Origin: Prorocentrum cordatum
Taxonomy: Eukaryota; Sar; Dinophyceae; Prorocentrales; Prorocentraceae
Reading direction: 5' to 3'
DNA length: 64,000 nucleotides
Assembly (NCBI GenBank): GCA_963575745.1
Contig: CAUYUJ010015833.1
Coordinates: forward strand, 110,228-174,227
Positions within the stretch are counted from its first letter, which is position 1, and the number at the start of each line of letters is the position of its first letter. A model generated the notes under the pieces. That model ran no database searches, was not told the DNA's origin, and saw nothing but the letters and a program-made list of their open reading frames with translations. Below, one piece after another: positions 43,671-54,715 of this stretch. The position numbers were made by a program, and so were the translations under genes.

Positions 43671-45820
43671 CGAAGCCAGGGCCCGAACTCCAGGGATGCA
43701 GCTAACGGCTGCTCAGGGTCCGCATTCACTCGTCCAGGGTGGCCTTCGGCCTCTTCCGCTTCGATGTCCAAGGGAAGGCCAGGGTGGCGGCCGGCTGCCG
43801 TCGGAGGTGCTGTCGGCAACTGTCCCCGGGAGTACGACAGCAGTCCGTATGAGAAATAGATGGGCGGTCCTCGTCAGGGCTATGTCTCGTGCCCGTAGTC
43901 TCTGCTACTCACCGCATGGATCCAGTGGATCCAGGGTCGCGGCTAAACGCCGCTCTGAGTTGAGCGAAGACGGAGCACCCGGGTGGAGGGGGAGATCAAG
44001 GGGCAGAGCACCCCCAGGGTAGACGCAGCCTGCTATGGATCTGTTGTCCAGGGGGGCCGCACCTGCTGCAACGAGAGAAGGCAGCCCCCCACCGCTGTCA
44101 CGCCTCTCCGTTTCAGAGTGCACGACTGCAACGGCACGGGGCTGGTTTCTACTGCTTCCAGGGTGGCCGCGGCCTCTACAGCCACGAGTCCGATGCGCTG
44201 TCCGCCAGGGAGCAGGCGGGAGCCGCCTCTGCGCACGGGCCTGCCCTCTGCAGCACTCGGGCACGGGGAGGCGAGGGTGCCTAGAACGCCCGCGGACGCA
44301 AGGCCAGAAGGGGGCGAGGGGACCCCAAACGGACAGCCGGCGCCGAGGAAGGCAGGAGCACCGGGATGCAAGAGTACCTTAATTGAGCCCCCGCGGATCC
44401 CTCCCCGCCGGGGGGGGCCACGGAACCGGCACCCAGGGATACGGCCGCTGACCTAGAGCTCGCGGTCATCGTCGGGGCACTGTCTTACCCGTCGTATCTG
44501 CCAATCCCCGCGGGGATACAGGGTCGCAGCTAACCGGCGCTATGAGCGAGGTATTATCACCGCCGTCAGCGCGGGGTCCTGGTCAGCCCTGCGAGAGGGG
44601 GGGGGGAGGGCAGAGTTGATTCAGGGTCGCAGCTAAGCGCCCCTCAGCGTTGAGAGAAGAGAGCGGGGGGAACCCAGGGGAGGCGAAGCCTGCAGTGGGT
44701 TAGATGCGACAGGTACCAACGGCCCGCACGCGGCGCAAGCAATGCGGCGACTGCCAGCGCGCCGGGGAAACCAGGGATGCAGCCAAAGGCTGCTCACGGA
44801 CACGTTGGTCCAGGGGGCCGCACCTTTGGCAGCGCGGGCGGCCAGCCACTGACAGCTGCCTCGTCGCTCCAATACGGCGTACGACTGCAAAGGTACGGGG
44901 CTGACTTCCCTTACCACGCGGCCGCCCTGTCCCAAGGGCCGGCAAACCCTTCACTGCCAGTGCGGTGCCACGACGGGGCGCAGCTACCGGCTGCTATGAG
45001 TTTTGTGGCCTCAGTACACAAGGGGGCCTCGGTGCACCAGAGTTGCGGCAGACGGCCGCCTAGGATGAGGTACACGCCGACACCCCGTGCAAGTGCTGTT
45101 GGACGTCCTCGAGGCTGGGGCTACACGCCGGAGGGACCCTCCGGATGTTTTGGATGCAAGCCCGCGTCGCCCACTCCACCTCCCCGTGGTGCAGCACTCG
45201 TCTGTCACGCCGGCGACTGCTGCAACGGTCGTACCTTGGCCAGCGCCGCTGCACGTGGCTTGGGGCGAGCGCCCGGGGGTTTGTCTCCAAGCCCGGGCCT
45301 GCCGCCCTCTGCAGCACTCGGGCACGGGGAGGCAAGGGTGCCTTGATCGCCGTCGGACGCAAGGCAGCAAGGGTGCGAGGGAACCCCGAACGGGCAGCCG
45401 GAGACGGGACAGGGGCACCGGGATGCAAGAGTACTTTGAGCCCTCGCGGATCCCTCCCCGCCAGGGGGCAACGGAGCCTAAATCGGGGGATAGGCTCATT
45501 GCCTGGAGCCCACGCGGATCCCTCGCCGCCAGTGCGGTACCTCGTCGAGGTGGCAGCTAGCGGCTGCTCAGACATATGAACTCACAGCGCAGGCGGCCCC
45601 CCCCCCTGATGCCGAGGGCTGCCACGGCCGCCCCCGCCGCCGCCCAGAACGCACTGCACAATGGAGGGGGCAACGGAGCCTGCATCCAGGGAAACGGCAG
45701 CAGGCCAGGGCGCGCGTGGATCCTTCGCCGCCAGGGCGGTGCCTCGTCGGGGTGCAGCTCGCGGTTGCTCCGAGCTTTGTGGACTCCGTGTGGAACACGG
45801 GCGAGCGCGCCCGCAGAGCG
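43671..45820. other. Repeat field without recognisable genes
   Basis: Made of the 35-bp motif copies separated by GC-rich sequence. Longer phrases recur between 44210-44400 and 45300-45450 (CTGCAGCACTCGGGCACGGG, CCGGGATGCAAGAGTAC), which points to a duplicated segment of several hundred bases. No frame looks coding. Confidence 0.6.
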
Positions 45821-46852
45821 TTAGGAGACGACCACCCACTGTTTCTTGCCCTTCCTGGGTGCGCAGCTGTCCGCGTGGCCCTTCGCCGCATGGCGACCCC
45901 TGCCCGAACCGCCGCTTCGACTCGGGTGCCGATGCCGCAGCTGAGCCCAGTCGACGCCGAGGCCCAGCGCGTCGCTCACGGCCCGCACGTCGCACTTGTG
46001 GCTGCGGAAGGAGTACAGGAAGTGAAGGCAAGTTTGCGAGTCGCGCCGTAGCGGGTCGAGCGCGCCTTCGCTGCCAGGCGCGGCCTGCTGCGTGGCGAAC
46101 GCGCGCCAGGTGCCCGTGAACATTGCCCCCAGGGTGACTCGAAGCCGCCTTATCGCCTCGCCGGGTGACTCCCAGGGAAGGCCCCACTGGATTCCCGTGT
46201 CGGGGTCTAAGGGCTCTGTCCACTGGCGCGGCTCTGGCCATTGGCGCTGCTGCGCGCTCTGGCCGCAAGTCTCCGGCGAACCAGGCCCGCTGTCCTGGAC
46301 GGAGGGCTCGAAATCTGTTTGCGGCAGTTCCGGTTGCACGCCTGGCGGGGCCCTGCGGGTTGAGGCGGGCCGCAGAGTTGGCCGCCGGGCAGGGGCCGGA
46401 TCGCCTCCGGCAGCTCGGGCAGACGCTGCCCTGAGGCGCGCGGGGAGAGGCCCCTTTCGCTGGCGTTTGCCTTCGGGCCTGCGCCCGCCATCGCTCACGG
46501 GCGCGCCCCCTTCAGTCGCCGCGAGGCTCTCGCCGGGCGCGGGGGCGCCGCTGGTCGCACCGGGTGCGCGCACGCACGGCGACGCCGCTTCCATTGCCAG
46601 AGCACAGACTTCTTTGTCAGGCGCGCCCCGGGCGCCTGGAGGGAGCGCCTGAGGTTGGCCGCCCATTCGGGCGGGTTCACTGGCAGGGGAAGGAGGGCGA
46701 ATAGGCGCGAAAGGGTTTCTCACGACGAGCCGGCGGATGCCTTCGATGTCCTGCGCCTGTAAGGCTGGTCCGCAGTCCCCGTGTTTGGTCTGTGGCGCCC
46801 CCAGAGGACTGCTGACGGTCTGCCTATGTTGTGGACAGGGTGGGGATGGCAC
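45821..46852 (-). CDS. Hypothetical protein, 343 codons, possible retroelement ORF1-like
   Basis: An open minus-strand frame ending at 45821. The first two thirds are low complexity, rich in P, A, R and G (disordered). The last 130 residues look folded: IQWGLPWESPGEAIRRLRVT, LGAMFTGTWRAFATQQA, CLHFLYSFRSHKCDVRAVSD and ALGLGVDWAQLRHRHPSR, ending in a basic tail KGKKQWVVVS. No family is recognised. It lies within the repeat field and downstream (on the minus strand) of the 48425 repeat copy, the same arrangement as the LINE, so it may be what is left of a related element's first ORF. It could also be a chance open frame in GC-rich repeats. Confidence 0.4.
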   Translation of the reverse strand: MPSPPCPQHRQTVSSPLGAPQTKHGDCGPALQAQDIEGIRRLVVRNPFAPIRPPSPASEPARMGGQPQALPPGARGAPDKEVCALAMEAASPCVRAPGATSGAPAPGESLAATEGGAPVSDGGRRPEGKRQRKGPLPARLRAASARAAGGDPAPARRPTLRPASTRRAPPGVQPELPQTDFEPSVQDSGPGSPETCGQSAQQRQWPEPRQWTEPLDPDTGIQWGLPWESPGEAIRRLRVTLGAMFTGTWRAFATQQAAPGSEGALDPLRRDSQTCLHFLYSFRSHKCDVRAVSDALGLGVDWAQLRHRHPSRSGGSGRGRHAAKGHADSCAPRKGKKQWVVVS

Positions 46853-46966
46853 GCCGTGGCAGGCGAGCCCCTGCTGGTCCAGGATCTCGCTTCGCGGACT
46901 GTTGCGCCTGCCGTCCGCACTTTCGGACCCGATTCTGCTCCAGGGACACGGCTGACGGCTTGCGCC

Positions 46967-48412
46967 TCATCCGCACCTGCAGTGGCCTCCGCCGCTCCAG
47001 GCCGGCCTCCGCAGCTTCCGCCCCTTCCGCCGCATCCTCCTTCTCCTTCTCCTTGACCTCCAGGGTCGCATCTCCTGTCCCAACCGGGCAGCTGGAATCG
47101 AGAAGATGGCTCGGGCACTGAGATGCAAGAGTGCCTTGAGGTCTCGGAGACTGGGCATCAGGGAGCAAGTACCTCCTCCTGACCCGTTCCGCCTCCTCCT
47201 ACGCCCGTCGCATCTGCCTCCCCGCGGAGATCCAGGGTCGCGGCTAACGCCCGCTTTGAGTTGAGGTATGATTGTCGCCGTCAGCGCTGGGTCCTGGTCT
47301 ACCCCGTGAGTGGAGAGGGAGGGCTGTTCGGGGGGGATCGGGGTCTGGGCAGGGTCTGGGGGGGGCATGGCAGGATCCAGAGTCTGGGTCCCCCGTTCCT
47401 GCACCGATTGGCCCCCTTCCCCTTCGCCGCGGTTCGATCCGTCGATCTCCCCACCCTCTATCGGCGCAGTCGAGGGTTGGCCGACTGCGGCCCGCTGAGG
47501 CTCGCGTTGCCTGGCGGCGCTGCTGCCGCGGTGGCCGACGCACCCGCGGTGACTGCGGGTCCGAGTTGATCCAGGGTCGCAGCTAACGGCCGCTCTGAGT
47601 TGAGGTATCGTTGTGTCCGTCGGCACTGAATCCTGGTTTACCCCGAGTGGCGGGGTCTGCTGGGTTCCAGGGGTGCCCTGCTGCTGCTGCTGCTGCTGCC
47701 GCTGCTGCTGCTGCTGCTGCAGCGGCCGTTGCTGCTGCTGCTGCTGCTGCTGGCTTCCAGGGATGCCCTGCCGTTGCTGCGGCCAAGCAGGGGGGGCGCC
47801 GAGGGCGGCGGCAGCGGTCGCCGCAGCCGCCGCGCCAGCGGCCGCGGCGGCGCGGGCCACCGAGCCCACCGCCGCCGCCGCCGCCAGCGGGGAGCTGGCA
47901 GCGGCGGCAGCAGCGGCCGCCGCGACAGCGGCCGACACGCCGGCCACGCCGCCACCGAAGGGGATCCGGCGGCGGCGGCAGCAGCGGTGGCGACGGCAGC
48001 GGCGGCGGCAGCGGCGGCGGCCGCGCCGCCAGCGGCCGCGGGGGCGGCCGCGGCGGCGCCGGCCACCGCGCCCTCCGCCGCCGCCGCTGCCGGCGGGGGG
48101 CCGGCAGCGGCAGCGGCAGCGGCAGCAGCAGCGGCGGCGGAAACCACGGCGTCTGAGGGGGCCGAGTTGGGGCGGCCGCCGGCCGCCTCCGACGGCGGCA
48201 GCGGCGGCGGCGAGAGCGACGGCGGCGGGGAGCAGCCAGGCCCCGGCGGGGCGCCCCGCCGCGCCGCCACCAGCCGCTGACGGCGGCGCAGCGCGGCCCC
48301 CGAGAGGGCGGCCCCGAGGGCGGACATGGCCCTGGCCCGAGCGCGCACCTGAGCGAGGGGCGGGCTCGAGCCGAGACGGCTTGAGCCAGGGCTTGAGCCA
48401 GGGGGGGGGCAC
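46967..48412 (-). CDS. Low-complexity polyQ/polyA/polyG open frame, doubtful
   Basis: A 481-codon minus-strand frame made of alanine, glycine and arginine runs, a polyglutamine tract from CAG triplets (47755-47680) and two copies of a short repeat peptide (IPQLRAAVSCDPGS, IIPQLKAGVSRDPGS) that come from the dispersed 35-bp DNA motif. All six frames are long here because of the GCC/GCG composition, so the open frame alone is weak evidence. I keep it because its 3' end leads toward the better-looking frame at 46852 and its 5' end abuts the repeat copy at 48425. Confidence 0.2.
   Translation of the reverse strand: MPPPWLKPWLKPSRLEPAPRSGARSGQGHVRPRGRPLGGRAAPPSAAGGGAAGRPAGAWLLPAAVALAAAAAAVGGGRRPPQLGPLRRRGFRRRCCCRCRCRCRPPAGSGGGGGRGGRRRRGRPRGRWRRGRRRCRRRCRRHRCCRRRRIPFGGGVAGVSAAVAAAAAAAAASSPLAAAAAVGSVARAAAAAGAAAAATAAAALGAPPAWPQQRQGIPGSQQQQQQQQRPLQQQQQQRQQQQQQQGTPGTQQTPPLGVNQDSVPTDTTIPQLRAAVSCDPGSTRTRSHRGCVGHRGSSAARQREPQRAAVGQPSTAPIEGGEIDGSNRGEGEGGQSVQERGTQTLDPAMPPPDPAQTPIPPEQPSLSTHGVDQDPALTATIIPQLKAGVSRDPGSPRGGRCDGRRRRRNGSGGGTCSLMPSLRDLKALLHLSARAIFSIPAARLGQEMRPWRSRRRRRRMRRKGRKLRRPAWSGGGHCRCG
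47680..47755. repeat. CTG/CAG triplet repeat
   Basis: Two runs of CTG (about 7-8 units each) around a GCGGCCGTTG interruption, followed by GCC/GGC triplets to about 48160. Confidence 0.93.
48371..48400 (-). repeat. Tandem CCCTGGCTCAAG units
   Basis: Minus strand has CCCTGGCTCAAG twice in a row and then CGTCTCGGCTCGAG. The shared TGGCTCAAG equals the last nine bases of the DinoSL; it could be worn tandem relics or simply a 12-mer duplication. Confidence 0.4.
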
Positions 48413-48424
48413 GGACGCTGGTGG

Positions 48425-49050
48425 GGATACTTTTTTTCGGTCGCGGCCGCCAGCGAAGAGGCAGGCGGCGGGCAGGGAGTCCGGGAAACGGGCGAGCCGA
48501 ATCAGTTACAGAAGGCACAAGCCGGCCGGCCCACTCACAAAGCAGCCGCGAAGCTGAAAGGGGGGGCTGACGGCGGGGGGCATCCTGGGAGCTCGAGCAC
48601 GTGCACACAACAAAATATCGAGGCATTCGGCGCCTGCCATTGGCACGACCCACACAGTATCAAGACGTGAACCAGAGTAACCGAGTCCGTCGTTCTGAGT
48701 GGGGGCAAGCGCGAGGCCTGTGGAGCGAGTCGCCCGTGCGGCACCAGGCTCCAACGCCATTGACGACGTGAGCTAGCCAGGAGGGCTGAGCTGTCGCGAA
48801 CCGTGATGCAACGCAACTTGCTGATGGCTGATTACGAGCCTGGGGTGCTGCAGCTGCTGCGGAAGGCTGAACCACTCCGTGGCGACATCAACACCCGCCA
48901 GCCCACCCAACAGCGCAAGGGGGAACCAAGAGACTGCAAGCCTCGCAGTGCGCGCCGGCACGGCGTAAAGCCTCAGAGCGAGGGGGGAAGACCAGCTGGC
49001 GCGGCGAGCATCGCCAGCGGGGCAGGGGAGCAAGAGGAGCTGCACTGGTG
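48425..49050 (+). repeat. Repeat-family copy D
   Basis: Carries TTTTCGGTCGCGGCCGCCAG (48432), GCCGGCCGGCCCACTCAC (48522), GAGTCGCCCGTGCGGCACC (48727), GGAAGGCTGAACCACTCCG (48860) and ATCGCCAGCGGGGCAGGGGA (49010), in the order seen in copies B and C. There is no coding content. Confidence 0.65.
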
Positions 49051-49284
49051 GTAGTGCTGCCTCCTGAAGTACGCCAGGCTGAACCAGGGACAAGCATACC
49101 CACAAGTAAACAGAGCTGGCTGTACCTCCCGGGGCACGTGGCGCGCGTGCGATACGCGAAGCGTCTAGAATTCCAGGATTCCCCGTACATGTCCCAAAAT
49201 GTACTGGATGTTCGCCTCCCGCTCCAGTTCCTATATCTTCCATAGTGTCATGGAAACCGTTTATATGTATGCATATAAATATAC

Positions 49285-50505
49285 ATACTTGTCTATATGT
49301 GTCTGCTTGTCTGTGTGTATGTATGTCTGTCGGTCTGTCTGTGTGTCTGTGTCTGGGTGTATGTGTATAGATGTTTGTCTTTATGTGTCTGTGTCTGTGT
49401 GTACGTGTGTATGTGTGTCTGTGTGGTCGTTCTGTCGATGTGTCGTTGTGTCTGTGACTGTGCGTCCTTGTGTCTGTGTCTGTGTCTGTGTTTGTGTGTC
49501 TGTGCGTCTGTGTGTGCCTGCGCGAGTGTGTGCGTGTGCGTGCGCGCGAGTGTGTGGGCATGTGCGTGGGTGTGTGTGTGTTGCGTGTGTTTGTGTGTTT
49601 GCGTGTGTGTGTCTGTGCGTGCGCGTGCGCGCGTGCGTATATGCGTGGGATATGTGTGGGATTGTGCGTGGGTTTGTGTGTGGGTGTGTGCGTGTGTATG
49701 TGTGCGTGTGTGTGCGTGTGTGCGTGTGTGTGCGCGTATGTGTGTGTGTGTGTGCGCGTCCGCGTGTGCGTGCCTGTGTGTGAGCGCGTGTGCGTGCGTG
49801 CGTGTTTGAGTGTGTGCGTATATGTGCGCGTGCGTGCGCGTGCGTGTGTGCGTGTGTGTGCGTGTGTGAGGGCGTGTGTTTGAACGTGTGTGTGTGCGTG
49901 TATGCGTGTGTGTACATGTGTGTGCGTGTGCGTGCGAGTGTGCGCGTCCGCGTGCGCGTGCACGTGCGTGTGCGTGCGTGTCTGTGCGCGTGTGTGAGTG
50001 CGTGGGCGTCTGTGCGTGCGTGTGCGTCTGGCTGCGTGCGCGTGCGCGCGTGCGCGCGTGCGCGAGTTCGTGCGCGCGCGTGCGCGTGCGCATGCGCGCG
50101 TGTGCGTGTGTACGCACGTGTGCGCGTGTGTGCGCGCGTGCGCGTGTGTGTTCGCGCGTGTGCGCCCGTGCGCACGCATGCGCGCGTGCGCGCGTGCACA
50201 CGCGCGCGCGCGCCCGTTCGTGCGCGCGCGCGTGCTCGCGCGCGCGTGCGGGAGTGCACGCGCCGTTGCGCGTGCGTGCCCGTGCGCGCGCGCTTGTGAA
50301 AGAGAGAGCGCGCGCGCGCGTGCGTGCGCGCGCGCGTGCGCACGCGCGCGCGCGTTTCCGGGAGTGCGCTCGCACGCGCGTTCGCACTTGAGGGTGCGCG
50401 CGCGCGTGTGTTTGCGCAGGTGCGGGCGCGGGTGTCGGCGCGCATGCGCGCGCGCGAGATGCACGCGCAAGCGCGCGCGCGTGCGCGCGTGCGTGTGCCA
50501 CCACC
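49285..50505. repeat. 1.2-kb TG-rich grading to CG-rich alternating tract
   Basis: Begins as TGTGTC/TGTCTG repeats, becomes TGTGCG, then from about 50030 almost pure GTGCGCGCG. Open frames across it are composition artefacts. Alternating purine-pyrimidine of this length is the classic Z-DNA-prone composition. Confidence 0.95.
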
Positions 50506-50530
50506 ATGATGTTCGCACTGGTAGCTTTAA

Positions 50531-51815
<1,285 letters not shown>

Positions 51816-52067
51816 GGCAGCTCAGGGGCGCAAGCGGCACAGACTTCACCCACGCGCGCCTGCGAAGCGGTGGCAATGAGACCTGTGCATGATAACAGTT
51901 TGATCATGGGCTCGCATCTCACGACTTGCAGTGGCGATTGAAGAACCATGCGGCGCCGAGGCACATAGCCGTCTTGGGGACATCTTGGGCGACATCAAAT
52001 CGGATGCGACTCGGGAACACCTCGACCCATCAGGAGGGCGTCCGTCCTCTGGACTACGCTCGGGCTG

Positions 52068-52088
52068 GATAGCCGTTTCGGCTCAAGG
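52068..52088 (+). other. Degenerate DinoSL relic
   Basis: Plus strand reads TAGCCGTTTCGGCTCAAGG from 52070. The leader has TAGCCATTTTGGCTCAAG, so only two transitions separate them over 18 bases. It lies just 5' of a decayed plus-strand coding block. Confidence 0.7.
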
Positions 52089-54595
52089 GCTGCCGCACGG
52101 CTCCGACGGCTCGCCGCCCGGGCGATCCGCGCGCGCGGCGATCCGTGCGCCTCCACAAATTACACCATGATGAAGAATGTGCACGGTTATTTGGACCATC
52201 TGGCCAGCGTCGCGCAGAGGGTGATCGAGTCCGCCGAGAGAGCACATCTTGACGGAGCACACGCTCTTGGCGGACACCATCCTGGCGCCCCCGACCAACA
52301 GGGGCAAGCTTGGGCTTAATGCATACAACGTTCACAAAAACCTCGCGGAGATCATCGCAGCGGGCTGCGACCCGAAAGAGCTCAACAAAGCAGCATGTTT
52401 TGAGATGCGTCCGTTCGACCCCGTGAAGAGCACTCAGAAGAAGTCAAACGTCGACCTGTGGCAGCGCGCAGACGGGCCCCCGATGCAGCCCACGGGGCAC
52501 GAGTCGCATTTGAGCGCGGGCACGGAGCACTTCACCGCCGCCGCGCGAGCTTGCACGGCCAATTGCAAAACTCCGTTCTAGAAGATTGCCAATGCAGACA
52601 GCTTTCCGTGCGAGGAGCTCGGTTGGCGTGGCATGCGCTTGGGTCGATCCATGGCCGAGGGCTGGAACTGGCGGGTGCCCCCTTGGCAATGCGAGGTAGC
52701 GTGGCCAGGGATGCCCGACCTGTGTCAACGGGCACTGCAGCGCCCGCGCATGGCGATCATGACCGCCATGCACGGGGTAAGCTCACGGAGCACTGAGCTC
52801 GAGACCACGGCTTGGCTCTCAGACCTGCAGTCCGACAAGGGCGATGCCACCGCGGCGGCCAGAGCGGCTTAACCCCTGCGTGCGCCGTATATCGAGGCCG
52901 TCGCCCGCTTGGTTGACCTAATCAGTGGTGGCTCGGGCCAACTCCGACATAAGATGGTCATGTACATAGCTCTCTTCGCATCTAACTCGCATCGCCTCTA
53001 ACTCGCCCTTTCTAACTCGCCCCCGCTCTCGTTCGACGCGCAGTCTCCCGCGCGCCTTGTCTTCGACGACATATGGTCCAAGGCGCAATATAGCCCCCCC
53101 CCCCCTTGCAGGAGGCGCCGCAGCACCAGCGCCCCGCTTCTCGGACAGGTTCGCAAAGACGCTGGGCGAGAGCAAGGCCCTCGAAAGAGAGTTCATCACG
53201 TCGACTGCGACCGCCGAACTCGACAAGCATGACAAAGCACCGTTCTTTCGCGCTGCCCTCGCGGCCACTAATCTCGCGTCGGAGAAGGCGGCGAGCGGGA
53301 TAGAGCGGCTGATCTATGGGTCTGGCGTGAGAAAGTCGAAGGGCAAGGCTGAAGCCACCCAGCTGATCAACACTGTCAAGCGCGCTTGGGGGGGCGGCCG
53401 AGAAGGCGCGGAGCGAAAGAAAGATCCACCGGACAGCGTTTGACCAGATGGTCGGCAACTTCGCGGCGCGGGCGGTGCTTTTCCATTTCGAAAGGCAGCA
53501 ACCAGGGAAGAAAGAATACGAACACATGGATGACATCAAACCGCGCTTGCGAAAACAAGGCGGCCAGCAATTCGGCCGTGGACCTGCAGGGCTTCGGCAA
53601 GGTCAACGAGCCGCCCGAGAGGGTCTGGGCTGAAACGCCCGAGAAGAAGAGGATCGGCACCCTGACGTCCGACGAGATGCGCGCCCCCACGCGCGTCCTA
53701 AAGGACAGGGCGGGGATCGGGATCGGTTCTCAAGCGATAAAGAAAAAAACATAAAGGAGGGTCGGCTGTTCGAGGACACGACCGTCGAAGACGACGGCGC
53801 TGTCTCGATAAAGCCAGAACATTCAATGCCGATGAGCGCCGCAAGGTCAGCGCCGGCAACACAGCCCTGATTAGCGGCTGGAAGGCCGCCAGGGAGAAGG
53901 TGCCCGAGGAGTGCGCGGCGAAGGACTGCTCTATGTCAGCATTGGAACAAGATTGGCTGCGGCGCGTGATCTCCAAGTCCCTCCGCGAAGAGACGCTGTC
54001 CTGATAAAATATGGCAGCCGCTGCGAGGGCCCGCCCTCGTTCTACATGAGGAACCCCTTACGGCCTCGTCACGCCAGCAACAGTTGGCAAGAACATCCCC
54101 ACGCTCGCCCCGACAATGCCACTACAGAACTTCACCTGTAGCAAGACGAAGGATGGTTTTGAGGGCAGTATGGTATCGGTGACCGTCGGTGAAACGACCA
54201 CGCGGGCAACGGGCGTCACCACGCCTTCCCGGGACAGAAAGGTTGGCTTTTTCGCTCCGCGCTGGTGGGCGGAGCCTACGGCTGTCGAGGAGAAGGCGAA
54301 CACGAAGTTCGCGAAGGTCGTCGGCGCCGACGGCGCGAGCTCCCCTTCCGGCGCCGACGGCGTTCGCAGGACTTCAAACAAAAGAAAGTGCACGAGAAGC
54401 GGTAGTTCTACAAGCCCAAGGATGTGAGGCAGGCCTTGCAGAACGCGAAGGTGATCGGCGCGGACGGCGACGGCGGCAAGAAGGGCGACGCGGCTGGCAA
54501 GGGCAAGGACAAGACGAGCAAGGACACGGGCGGCAAGGGCAGCGCCAGCTCGGGAGGCGGGAAGCCCAGCAAGAGGCCGCGCAAAGCTTGAGTTC
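52089..54595 (+). pseudogene. Decayed processed gene of unknown family
   Basis: Plus-strand coding-like pieces follow the leader relic in shifting frames. At 52249-52581 there is LAPPTNRGKLGLNAYNVHKN and AEIIAAGCDPKELNKAACF, then an in-frame TAG (52579-52581) after which the frame continues (KIANADSFPCEELGW). At 53057-53440 there is FSDRFAKTLGESKALEREFI and KAASGIERLIYGSGVRKSKG; near 53450-53560 VGNFAARAVLFHFERQQPGK; near 53800-54000 ADERRKVSAGNTALISGWKA. At 54116-54595 an in-frame TAG precedes FYKPKDVRQALQNAKVIGAD and a lysine/glycine-rich end (KPSKRPRKA, stop). At least four frame changes and two nonsense codons show loss of function. The basic tail suggests a nucleic-acid or nuclear protein. 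No domain is recognised. Confidence 0.6.
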
Positions 54596-54715
54596 GCAGG
54601 CGCTGAGTGAAACAAAATAGTCGGGAAGTTCACGCAGCACGCATCTCGAGCAGAAGCTCCTCAAAGGCCTTCGGCCGTCCGCGCCGTCTCCCATGACCGA
54701 TCGGTCTACATGTTC

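Larger units (their letters stand above)
42005..47610. repeat. Dispersed ~35-bp motif, about 13 copies
   Basis: Consensus CCAGGGTCGCAGCTAACGGC followed by CGCTCTGAGTTGAGGTA. Copies are seen near 42015, 42205, 43293, 43692, 43930, 44520, 44623, 44775, 44980, 45555, 45755, 47233 and 47570, at spacings from about 100 to 1500 bases. The two right-hand copies are the most alike and lie in a minus-strand open frame, where they read PQLRAAVSCDPGS and PQLKAGVSRDPGS. Confidence 0.8.

Noticed and set aside
42000-47610. CRISPR-like array from the recurring 35-bp motif
   Set aside because: Spacing is irregular (100-1500 bases), copies are diverged, and the context is eukaryotic.
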